Source: an uncultured Eubacteriales bacterium (GTDB lineage: Bacteria; Bacillota; Clostridia; TANB77; CAG-508). From it: 64,000 nt of DNA. The stretch covers positions 1-64,000 of the forward strand of contig CADAHH010000006.1 of NCBI GenBank assembly GCA_902787685.1, written 5' to 3'. The position numbers were made by a program, and so were the translations under genes. The stretch's first letter is position 1. The number at the start of each line of letters is the position of its first letter. The notes beneath the pieces are model-generated. The model was not told the DNA's origin. It saw nothing but the letters and a program-made list of their open reading frames with translations, and ran no database searches. This document shows positions 40,510-46,800 of the stretch, one piece after another.

Positions 40510-40532
40510 AAATAAGTTTGTTTGGGTAAAAA
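40510..40532 (+). repeat. 23-bp direct repeat, right copy
   Basis: Identical to 38040-38062 at the 3' end of polC. It marks the right border of the cassette. Confidence 0.9.
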
Positions 40533-40575
40533 ACATTGATATTTTAAGAAAAATATTGTAAAATAAAGAAAAACA

Positions 40576-40606
40576 GGGGACAATGGTACCGGTTCTTTTT
40601 GTCCCC
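40576..40606 (+). repeat. REP unit
   Basis: GGGGACAATGGTACCGGTTC then TTTTTGTCCCC. A single complete hairpin unit between the cassette and the rpsF promoter. Confidence 0.92.
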
Positions 40607-40652
40607 AATAAAATGGTTTGACAAATATCAAAAATATATTTACGTAAACCAC

Positions 40653-40681
40653 TTGCAAAATCAAAAAATATATGTTAAAAT
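40653..40681 (+). promoter_or_regulatory. Sigma-A promoter of rpsF-ssb-rpsR
   Basis: TTGCAA, 17 bases, TAAAAT. Transcription would begin at the base of the hairpin at 40682. Confidence 0.75.
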
Positions 40682-40716
40682 AAGGACTGTTAAAATTTAA
40701 GTTTTTAACAGTCCTT
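40682..40716 (+). promoter_or_regulatory. rpsF leader hairpin
   Basis: AAGGACTGTTAAAA and TTTTAACAGTCCTT form a perfect 14-bp stem at the very 5' end of the mRNA. It may stabilise the message. Downstream, CGTAGGAAGATACGGG before the ribosome site may be part of an S6:S18-binding leader known for this operon; I cannot confirm the consensus. Confidence 0.6.
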
Positions 40717-40762
40717 ACTCGTAGGAAGATACGGGTTATATATCCAAAAGGAGGTGAAAATA

Positions 40763-41047
40763 ATGAACAAATACGAAAGTATTATCATTATTAATCCAAA
40801 TTGTAGCGCTGAAGCTTTAAAAGCTTTAGAAGATAAAGTTACAGGGTTAATTAATGAAAACGGTAAAGTTGAATCTGTAGAAAATATGGGAAAGAAAAAA
40901 TTAGCTTATGAAATTAAAAAGAATACAGAAGCAACTTATATGTTATTCAATTTCGAAGCAAAGCCAGAATCAATTGCTGAGCTTGAAAGAAATTACAGAA
41001 TTATGGATGACATTTTAAAATTTATAGTTGTTAGAAAAGAAGCTTAA
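40763..41047 (+). CDS. rpsF: 30S ribosomal protein S6
   Basis: A 94-aa S6 protein that binds 16S rRNA with S18 in the platform of the small subunit. Clear family features are NKYESIIIINPNCS, NGKVESVENMGKKKLAYEIKKNTEATYML and RNYRIMDDILKFIVVR. ATG 40763 has GGAGGTG eight bases upstream; the in-frame GTG at 40754 lies inside that ribosome site. First gene of the conserved rpsF-ssb-rpsR operon. Confidence 0.98.
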   Translation: MNKYESIIIINPNCSAEALKALEDKVTGLINENGKVESVENMGKKKLAYEIKKNTEATYMLFNFEAKPESIAELERNYRIMDDILKFIVVRKEA

Positions 41048-41150
41048 TTCTTATTCATAATAACTTAAGCTTAAAGTACAGCTATAAAGTACAAAAATAG
41101 AATAATAAAGTTAAGGGGCCTTTATTTAAAGAAAGGAAAGGTAATAAAAT

Positions 41151-41591
41151 ATGAACAAAGTTATTTTAATGGGAAGATTAACAAGAGACCCAGAGGTTAG
41201 ATACACTCAAACTAATAATACACTTGTTGCTTCATTCTCTTTAGCAGTAAACAGAAGGTTTGCAAGACAAGGAGAAGAAAGAAATGCAGATTTCTTTAAT
41301 ATAGTTGCATGGAGTAAAACAGGTGAATTTTGTAGTAAATACTTTAAAAAAGGTCAACAAGTAGGTGTAATCGGTAGATTACAAACAAGAACATGGGATG
41401 ATCAAAACGGAACAAAACATTATATTACAGAAGTTGTTGCAGAAGAAGCTTATTTTGCAGATAGCAAAAGAGATGGAAGTGCAGGATCTGGTGATTCAGC
41501 ATTTGATAGTGCATTTGGCTCAACTGCACCTGGTGCAATGGATGGAGCACCAGAATTCGAAGTTTCAGCAAGTGATGATTTACCATTTTAG
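41151..41591 (+). CDS. ssb: Single-stranded DNA-binding protein
   Basis: A 146-aa SSB with the OB fold (NKVILMGRLTRDPEVRYTQT, FSLAVNRRF, DFFNIVAWSKTGEFCSKYFKKGQQVGVIGRLQTRTW) and an acidic C-terminal tail ending DDLPF, the docking site for repair and replication proteins such as PriA and RecG. The linker is short and Gly/Ser-rich. Middle gene of the rpsF operon. Confidence 0.98.
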   Translation: MNKVILMGRLTRDPEVRYTQTNNTLVASFSLAVNRRFARQGEERNADFFNIVAWSKTGEFCSKYFKKGQQVGVIGRLQTRTWDDQNGTKHYITEVVAEEAYFADSKRDGSAGSGDSAFDSAFGSTAPGAMDGAPEFEVSASDDLPF

Positions 41592-41615
41592 ATTTTTTAA
41601 TAAGGGGTGAAAAAA

Positions 41616-41900
41616 ATGGCAGACAAAAAAAATAAAAGAAATAACAGAAATAATAAAAACTATGATGAAGATTATAATCCTAAATTTAAAAAACAAAGAA
41701 AAAAATTATGTCCAATATGTAGTGACAAAAACTTTGTTTTAGATTATAAAAACATAGATGTTATGAAAAAATTTGTTAATGATAAAGGTAAAATTTTACC
41801 AAGAAGAACAACTGGGGCTTGTAGCGAACATCAAAGAGATATTACTACAGCTATCAAAAGAGCAAGAGCAATTGCTATATTACCATATAGCCAAGATTAG
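41616..41900 (+). CDS. rpsR: 30S ribosomal protein S18
   Basis: A 94-aa S18 with a Lys/Asn-rich N-terminal tail, CPICSD and GACSEHQRDITTAIKRARAIAILPY. The three cysteines may bind zinc (CxxC type S18). ATG 41616 follows GGGGTG; the in-frame GTG 41607 is inside the ribosome site. Last gene of the operon; terminator at 41910. Confidence 0.97.
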   Translation: MADKKNKRNNRNNKNYDEDYNPKFKKQRKKLCPICSDKNFVLDYKNIDVMKKFVNDKGKILPRRTTGACSEHQRDITTAIKRARAIAILPYSQD

Positions 41901-41909
41901 TAATTTAAT

Positions 41910-41951
41910 AAAGGGGCAAAAATATATAAAAATGTATTTTTGTCTCTTTTT
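41910..41951 (+). terminator. Terminator of the rpsF operon
   Basis: AAAGGGGCAAAAATA pairs with TATTTTTGTCTCTTT (one G-U), followed by TT. Confidence 0.8.
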
Positions 41952-42015
41952 GCATTTAATGATTTACGTACGTAAAAATGTATGTTTAAATTATAAATTA
42001 TTGGAGGTGTTTATA

Positions 42016-42264
42016 ATGACAAATGTTAATATAACAAATTTTAGGAAAAATGTTTATTCATTAATTGAACAGACAATAAAATATAATGAACCTATTAATA
42101 TATCTACCAAAGATGGAAATGCTATATTAATTTCAGAAGATGATTATAGAAACTTATTGGAAACATTATATATAGAATCTGTACCAGGATTAAAAGATGA
42201 TATTATTAATGGAATGAAAGAACCATATGAAGAATGTATACCAGAAGAGGAGGTGGATTTATGA
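42016..42264 (+). CDS. Phd/YefM-family antitoxin, orphan
   Basis: An 82-aa type II antitoxin: the N-terminal Phd fold (VNITNFRKNVYSLIEQTIKYNEPINI, NAILISEDDYRNLLETLYI) and an acidic toxin-binding tail (GMKEPYEECIPEEEVDL). GGAGGTG precedes the ATG. A toxin gene should overlap its end. Instead there is a strong GAGGAGGTGG and an ATG at 42261 that runs only 13 codons. The antitoxin would bind its own operator as a repressor. Confidence 0.88.
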   Translation: MTNVNITNFRKNVYSLIEQTIKYNEPINISTKDGNAILISEDDYRNLLETLYIESVPGLKDDIINGMKEPYEECIPEEEVDL

Positions 42265-42302
42265 GTATTAAATTTTATTTTTATCTAGTAATGCCAGTGT
42301 AA
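42261..42302 (+). pseudogene. Truncated toxin gene after the antitoxin
   Basis: MSIKFYFYLVMPV then stop. The start overlaps the antitoxin end by four bases (ATGA) with GAGGAGGTGG upstream, the normal position of a RelE/YoeB-type toxin. The rest of the toxin is missing. Confidence 0.55.
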
Positions 42303-42321
42303 ATATATTATTTTAAACCCC

Positions 42322-42350
42322 TTGATAAAAATTCTTCTTTTTGATAGAAT
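42322..42350 (+). promoter_or_regulatory. Sigma-A promoter of the HD gene
   Basis: TTGATA, 17 bases, TAGAAT, 29 bases before the start at 42379. Confidence 0.6.
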
Positions 42351-42378
42351 TACAAAAGAAATCAGGAGGCGAAAATAA

Positions 42379-43146
42379 ATGATAGATATAGAAAAAGCAG
42401 AATCAGAATTTAATACCTATGTTAAAAACTATGATATGGATAATGTGAATATAAATCGAAAAGTTTTTCATAGTCATAGAGTTGAAAATATTGCTGGGGA
42501 AATAGCTAAAAGTCTTAATTTATCAAATGAAGATATTAAACTTGCAAAGATAGTGGGGTTATTACATGATATTGCAAGATTTGAGCAATATACAAGATAT
42601 CAAACTTTTTCAGATTTAAAAAGCATTGATCATGGAGATTATGGTGTAGAAATATTAAAACAAAATAGTTTTATTAGAAACTTTATAGACACAGATGAAT
42701 ATGACAATATTATATTTAAAGCAATAAAGAACCATAATAAGCTAAAAATTGAAGATGGTTTAACAGAAAAAGAATTACTTTATTCAAAAATTGTTAAAGA
42801 TGCAGATAAATTAGATATTTTTTATGAAGCAATAACAATGTTTTATAATGATATGAATAGTTTGAAAAACATTGAAACTGGAATAATAAATAATGAACAG
42901 ATTGCTTCTATTCAAAAAAAACAATTAATAATTAGAAAATTGAAAGATAATCAAATGGAAGAAATGATAATGATTTTAGGATTTACATTTGATTTGAATT
43001 TTAAATACAGTTATGAAATAATGTATAAAGAAGATTATATAAATAAACTATTAGATAGATTTGATTTTAAAAACAAAGAAACACAAGAAAAAATAAAAAT
43101 AATTAGAAATGAAATAAATAATTATATACAATCAAAAAAAGGATGA
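42379..43146 (+). CDS. HD-domain phosphohydrolase
   Basis: A 255-aa HD-superfamily protein. The metal ligands are visible as FHSHRVENIAGEIAKSL, GLLHDIARFEQY, SIDHGDYGVEIL and VKDADKLDIFYEAI. Substrate unknown; similar small HD proteins act on nucleotides. AGGAGG start. It ends five bases before topB, so the two are co-transcribed. Confidence 0.85.
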   Translation: MIDIEKAESEFNTYVKNYDMDNVNINRKVFHSHRVENIAGEIAKSLNLSNEDIKLAKIVGLLHDIARFEQYTRYQTFSDLKSIDHGDYGVEILKQNSFIRNFIDTDEYDNIIFKAIKNHNKLKIEDGLTEKELLYSKIVKDADKLDIFYEAITMFYNDMNSLKNIETGIINNEQIASIQKKQLIIRKLKDNQMEEMIMILGFTFDLNFKYSYEIMYKEDYINKLLDRFDFKNKETQEKIKIIRNEINNYIQSKKG

Positions 43147-43151
43147 TTTAA

Positions 43152-45152
43152 TTGAAACTAATAATAACAGAAAAACCTTCTGTTGCAAGAGAATTTGCTA
43201 AGGTATTAAATGGAAATTTTCAAAATAAAGGAAGTTATTTAGAGTCTGGAGAATGGATTATTACTTGGTGTGTAGGTCATTTAGTTACTATGAGCTATCC
43301 AGAAAAATATGATGAAAAGCTAAAACAATGGAGATTAGACACACTTCCATTTATGCCTAAAGAGTATAAATATGAAATAATTGAAAGAGTACAAAATCAA
43401 TTTAATGTTGTGAAAACATTGCTTCAAAGAGAAGATGTTACAGAAATTTATAATGCAGGGGACTCTGGGCGTGAAGGAGAATATATTCAGCGCTTAGTGT
43501 TTATGATGGCAAAACCAAACCCAAAAGCTCAAATTAAAAGAGTTTGGATAGATTCTCAAACAGAGGAAGAGATTTTAAGAGGAATAAAAGAAGCAAAGCC
43601 AGAATCTGAATATGACAGCATTTCAGATAGTGCATATTTAAGAGCAAAAGAAGATTATTTAATTGGAATTAATTTTTCAAGATTACTTTCAATAATATAT
43701 GGAAATAGGCTTGCAAAATCTTTAAATCAAGATTATTTTGCAATTTCTGTAGGGCGTGTAATGACATGTGTTTTAGGCATGATAGTATCTCGTGAAAGGG
43801 AAATTAGAAATTTTGTTAAAACTAAATATTATAAAATAATAGGTACTCTTGGAACAGAAAAAGAAAGTTTTACTGCAGAATGGAAGGTTAATGAAAAATC
43901 TAAATTATTTGAATCAAATTTGTTGTATAATGAAAGTGGCTTCAAAAGTGAAGAAGAAGCTAAAAAGTTTATTGTAGAATTAGCAGGAAAAGAAGCAGTA
44001 GTTACAGAAATAAAAAAAACAAAACAAAAAGAAAATGCACCATTATTATTTAACCTTGCAGAAATACAAAATGAATGTACAAAAAGGTTTAAAATAAAGC
44101 CTGATGAAACACTAGAAGTAATTCAAGCTTTATATGAAAAAAAGCTTGTAACATATCCAAGAACAGATGCAAGAGTGCTTTCAACTGCAGTTTCTAAAGA
44201 AATAAGTAAAAATTTAAATGGCTTAGCAAAAAGGTTTCAAGATGAAGAAGTACAGGCTATAATAAAGAAAATGATAGATGAAAAATATTCTACAAATCTT
44301 GCAAAAACAAAATATATAAATGACAGTAAAATAACGGATCATTATGCTATAATTCCAACAGGACAAGGGTTTGAAAACTATAATTCATTAAATGAATTGC
44401 AAAAAAATATTTATAAATTAATAGTGAAAAGGTTTTTAGCAATATTTTATCCACCTGCAGAATACAACAAAGTAAATGTAACTGTAAATATAGAAAATGA
44501 AACATTTTATGGGACAGGAAAAGTATGTGTAAAACGTGGATTTCTAGATGTTTTAAAACCAGAAAAAAAAGAAGAACAATTAAAACAAGAAAATGCAAGA
44601 AGTTTAGTAGATAATGAAAATTTATCAGGCAATGTGGATAATTTATCAAATAATGCAGATGAAATTGACAAAGAAGAAAATGCAAATTTAGAAGTATTAA
44701 ATACTTTAAAGAAAAATGATAAATTAGAAGTTCAAAATTTTGAATTAAAAGATGCCGAAACATCTCCTCCTTCAAGATATAATTCAGGAAATTTAGTTAT
44801 TGCAATGGAGGGAGCAGGAAAGCTAATAGAAGACGAGGAATTAAGAGAGCAACTAAGAGGAGCTGGAATTGGAACTTCTGCAACACGTGGTGAAATAATA
44901 AAAAAACTAGAAAGAATTCAATATATAAAAATAAATAGTAAAACTCAAATTGTAACACCAACTGAAAAAGGAGAAGCAATATTTGATGTAGTAAATCAAT
45001 CTATGCCAGATATGCTTAATCCAAAGCTAACAGCAAGTTGGGAAAAAGGTTTAGAAATGGTTGCAAAAAAAGAAATTCAGCCAAATGTATTTATGGAAAA
45101 ATTGGAAAAATATATACAATCTAAGTTTGATAAATTAGTAGTGAAGTTTTAG
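43152..45152 (+). CDS. topB: DNA topoisomerase III
   Basis: A 666-aa type IA topoisomerase, which relaxes and decatenates DNA by cutting one strand. The Toprim motif LIITEKPSVAREFAKVLNG is at the start, followed by NAGDSGREGEYIQRLV. The active-site Tyr is in KKLVTYPRTDARVLS. HYAIIPTGQ and the C-terminal PPSRYNSGNLVIAMEGAGKLI and GIGTSATRGEIIKKLER segments are also there. TTG start with GGATG upstream. An acidic insert (residues about 475-530) is present. No C-terminal zinc fingers, as in TopB. A REP cluster starts right at its stop codon. Confidence 0.95.
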   Translation: MKLIITEKPSVAREFAKVLNGNFQNKGSYLESGEWIITWCVGHLVTMSYPEKYDEKLKQWRLDTLPFMPKEYKYEIIERVQNQFNVVKTLLQREDVTEIYNAGDSGREGEYIQRLVFMMAKPNPKAQIKRVWIDSQTEEEILRGIKEAKPESEYDSISDSAYLRAKEDYLIGINFSRLLSIIYGNRLAKSLNQDYFAISVGRVMTCVLGMIVSREREIRNFVKTKYYKIIGTLGTEKESFTAEWKVNEKSKLFESNLLYNESGFKSEEEAKKFIVELAGKEAVVTEIKKTKQKENAPLLFNLAEIQNECTKRFKIKPDETLEVIQALYEKKLVTYPRTDARVLSTAVSKEISKNLNGLAKRFQDEEVQAIIKKMIDEKYSTNLAKTKYINDSKITDHYAIIPTGQGFENYNSLNELQKNIYKLIVKRFLAIFYPPAEYNKVNVTVNIENETFYGTGKVCVKRGFLDVLKPEKKEEQLKQENARSLVDNENLSGNVDNLSNNADEIDKEENANLEVLNTLKKNDKLEVQNFELKDAETSPPSRYNSGNLVIAMEGAGKLIEDEELREQLRGAGIGTSATRGEIIKKLERIQYIKINSKTQIVTPTEKGEAIFDVVNQSMPDMLNPKLTASWEKGLEMVAKKEIQPNVFMEKLEKYIQSKFDKLVVKF

Positions 45153-45262
45153 GGGGACAATGGTACCGGTTCTTTTTGTCCCCCTTGGGTCCATTGGTAC
45201 CGGTTCTTTTTGTCCCCCATGTATGTTCCCCATGGGTCCATTAGTACCGGTTCTTTTTGTCA
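45152..45262 (+). repeat. REP cluster upstream of the transposase (three units)
   Basis: Three copies of ACCGGTTCTTTTTGTC with preceding GGGTCCATTGGT-type arms (about 45152-45183, 45186-45218, 45234-45262). The orientation is opposite to the cluster after the transposase gene. Confidence 0.95.
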
Positions 45263-45301
45263 ACTTTTTAACAAAAAATTATAATAAAGGAGAGATGCTA
45301 T

Positions 45302-46087
45302 TTGCCAAGAAACCTTAGAATTTTTTGCAATTCAAAAATATACCATATAATATTAAAAGGTATAGACAATCAAGACATTTTTTATGACAATCAAGATAGA
45401 TATGTTTTTTTAGAAAACATAAAGAAATCTCAAAAAAAATATGCTTATAATGTTTTAGCTTATTGTTTAATGAATAATCATGTTCATATGGTTATTCAAG
45501 TTGAAAATGATTTATTATCAAAGGCTATTCAAAGTTTAACAATCAGATATGTTTATTATTTCAATAAGAAATATGACCGTGAAGGTCCATTTGTTCGAAA
45601 TAGATTTAAAAGTAAAATAATTGAAAATCTAAGTTATTTCTTAAAAGTTTGTAGATATGTTCATAGAAATCCAGAAAAAGCTAATATTAATAAAACTGAA
45701 AAATACAAATGGAGTAGTTATAATGATTATATCAGTGGAGAAGGTATAACCAAAACAAAGATATTATTAAATTATTTTAATAATAATATTAATGACTTTG
45801 TAAAATTCACATTACAGAAAGAATCTTTAGAAGAAGTTTCAAATGAAGCTGATTTTGAACTCATAAGTAAATTAACAGATGAACAGTTAATAAAAATAAT
45901 AAAAGAAAGATTTAGTCTAACGTCATTTGAAGATGTTCCAAAATTCATAAAGGGGTATTCTAAAGAAGAAAAAGAAAAAATAATTAAAAATATTGACAAT
46001 ATTGTAGGAACAAACCCGCGACAAATGGCAAGAGTAATTGGAATAAATAGAAAATTAATATATAAAATATTAAAAAGACAAAAATAA
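45302..46087 (+). CDS. REP-associated tyrosine transposase (RAYT, Y1 HUH family)
   Basis: A 261-aa single-strand transposase of the Y1/HUH superfamily, RAYT branch. The HUH motif is NNHVHMVIQVE near residue 60, following FYDNQDRYVFLENIKKSQKKY. The catalytic Tyr region is FLKVCRYVHRNPEKANI, followed by KWSSYNDYISG. A C-terminal helical part ends in a helix-turn-helix-like RQMARVIGINRKLIYKILKR. TTG start with AAGGAG upstream. It lies between two inverted REP clusters, exactly the expected layout. RAYTs cut REP hairpins and are thought to spread them; copies of the same REP occur in polC and elsewhere in the window. Confidence 0.93.
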   Translation: MPRNLRIFCNSKIYHIILKGIDNQDIFYDNQDRYVFLENIKKSQKKYAYNVLAYCLMNNHVHMVIQVENDLLSKAIQSLTIRYVYYFNKKYDREGPFVRNRFKSKIIENLSYFLKVCRYVHRNPEKANINKTEKYKWSSYNDYISGEGITKTKILLNYFNNNINDFVKFTLQKESLEEVSNEADFELISKLTDEQLIKIIKERFSLTSFEDVPKFIKGYSKEEKEKIIKNIDNIVGTNPRQMARVIGINRKLIYKILKRQK

Positions 46088-46194
46088 TTGGGGGACAAAA
46101 AGAACCGGTCCCGATGGACTATTGGGGGACAAAAAGAACCGGTCCCGATGGACCCCAAAAAGTGGGGGACAAAAAGAACCGGTACCAATGGACC
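46088..46194 (+). repeat. REP cluster downstream of the transposase (three units)
   Basis: Three copies of GGGGGACAAAAAGAACCGGT with CCCGATGGAC or ACCAATGGAC arms, at about 46090, 46123 and 46164. Inverted relative to the upstream cluster. Confidence 0.95.
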
Positions 46195-46311
46195 CTAGCA
46201 ACAACCTCTGTTTCCATTTCCACAACAGCAGAATATTAATAATATAAGGATTATAATCCAAATGCAGTCATCATTTAATCCAAAACCACAGCCACCTCTA
46301 TTTTCTGGCAT
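46195..46311 (-). CDS. Tiny Gly/Cys-rich membrane protein A
   Basis: 38 aa: a polar Gly-rich start (MPENRGGCGFGLNDD), one TM helix (CIWIIILILLIFCCC) and a Gly/Asn/Cys tail. AAAGGAGGCG lies just upstream on the minus strand. It resembles YjcZ-like small sporulation proteins of Firmicutes in layout, but is too short for sure assignment. Its stop lies at the edge of the REP cluster. It is the second gene after a similar 34-aa frame. Confidence 0.7.
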   Translation of the reverse strand: MPENRGGCGFGLNDDCIWIIILILLIFCCCGNGNRGCC

Positions 46312-46360
46312 AATATAACGCCTCCTTTCCAAGAAAAATTAAGTATACTTACTTGGTAAA

Positions 46361-46465
46361 TTAAGAATTAAAATTGTTATCACAACAATTTTTGTTTCCA
46401 CATCCACCACAGAAAAGAAGTAAGAAAAGAATAATGAACCAAAGAATATTATCATTATTGCACAT
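46361..46465 (-). CDS. Tiny Cys-rich membrane protein B
   Basis: 34 aa: MCNNDN, a TM helix (ILWFIILFLLLFCGG), then CGNKNCCDNNFNS. AAGGAGGTA precedes the start on the minus strand. Paralogue in style of protein A, about 50 bases further on. Both may be spore-coat or spore-membrane peptides (inference), supported by a sigma-K-like promoter upstream. Confidence 0.7.
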   Translation of the reverse strand: MCNNDNILWFIILFLLLFCGGCGNKNCCDNNFNS

Positions 46466-46515
46466 AAAAATACCTCCTTGTTAAAAAATAGTTCTTGGCT
46501 CTCTTTTGTATGATA

Positions 46516-46542
46516 TATACTATGAAAAATAAAAAAATGTGT
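46516..46542 (-). promoter_or_regulatory. Sigma-K-like promoter for the two tiny proteins
   Basis: On the minus strand: AC, 16 bases, CATAGTATA. This matches the AC-N16-CATANNNTA consensus of mother-cell sigma-K. It lies about 50 bases before the first start codon. Confidence 0.5.
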
Positions 46543-46597
46543 TACTTTTTATTGAAATAGAATTTTCTTAATGATATAATTCAAGTATAATTATCAG

Positions 46598-46767
46598 AAT
46601 TTACAGATACATAATATATATTAATTCATTTCTTCCGTTCTCCAAGTTTGCTTAAATTTGTGCCTTAATAAACTTTATTAACCATAATTACTAAGAAAAA
46701 AGGATGAATATCTACTACAAGGGTCGAACTCATCAATTCATTAATATATATTATGTATCTGTAAATT
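46598..46767. repeat. MITE-like element with perfect 28-bp terminal inverted repeats
   Basis: 170 bp. The ends 46598-46625 (beginning AATTTACAGATACATAATAT) and 46740-46767 are perfect inverse complements. The inside (about 114 bp) is not paired and has no gene. It lies 34 bases before mutL. No coding capacity; probably a non-autonomous element or a large structured RNA. Confidence 0.85.
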
Positions 46768-46800
46768 AAAAAAATATATTATTCGAAAGGATAAAATTTT

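Noticed and set aside
41398..41610. Frames overlapping ssb and, from 41773, rpsR
   Set aside because: Out-of-frame shadows of ssb and rpsR; the second contains the true antitoxin only in its last part, which has its own ribosome site at 42003.
45772..46261. Minus-strand frames across the REP cluster after the transposase
   Set aside because: Open only because of the repeats; residues are translated REP units. The two real minus-strand peptides next to them have their own ribosome sites.
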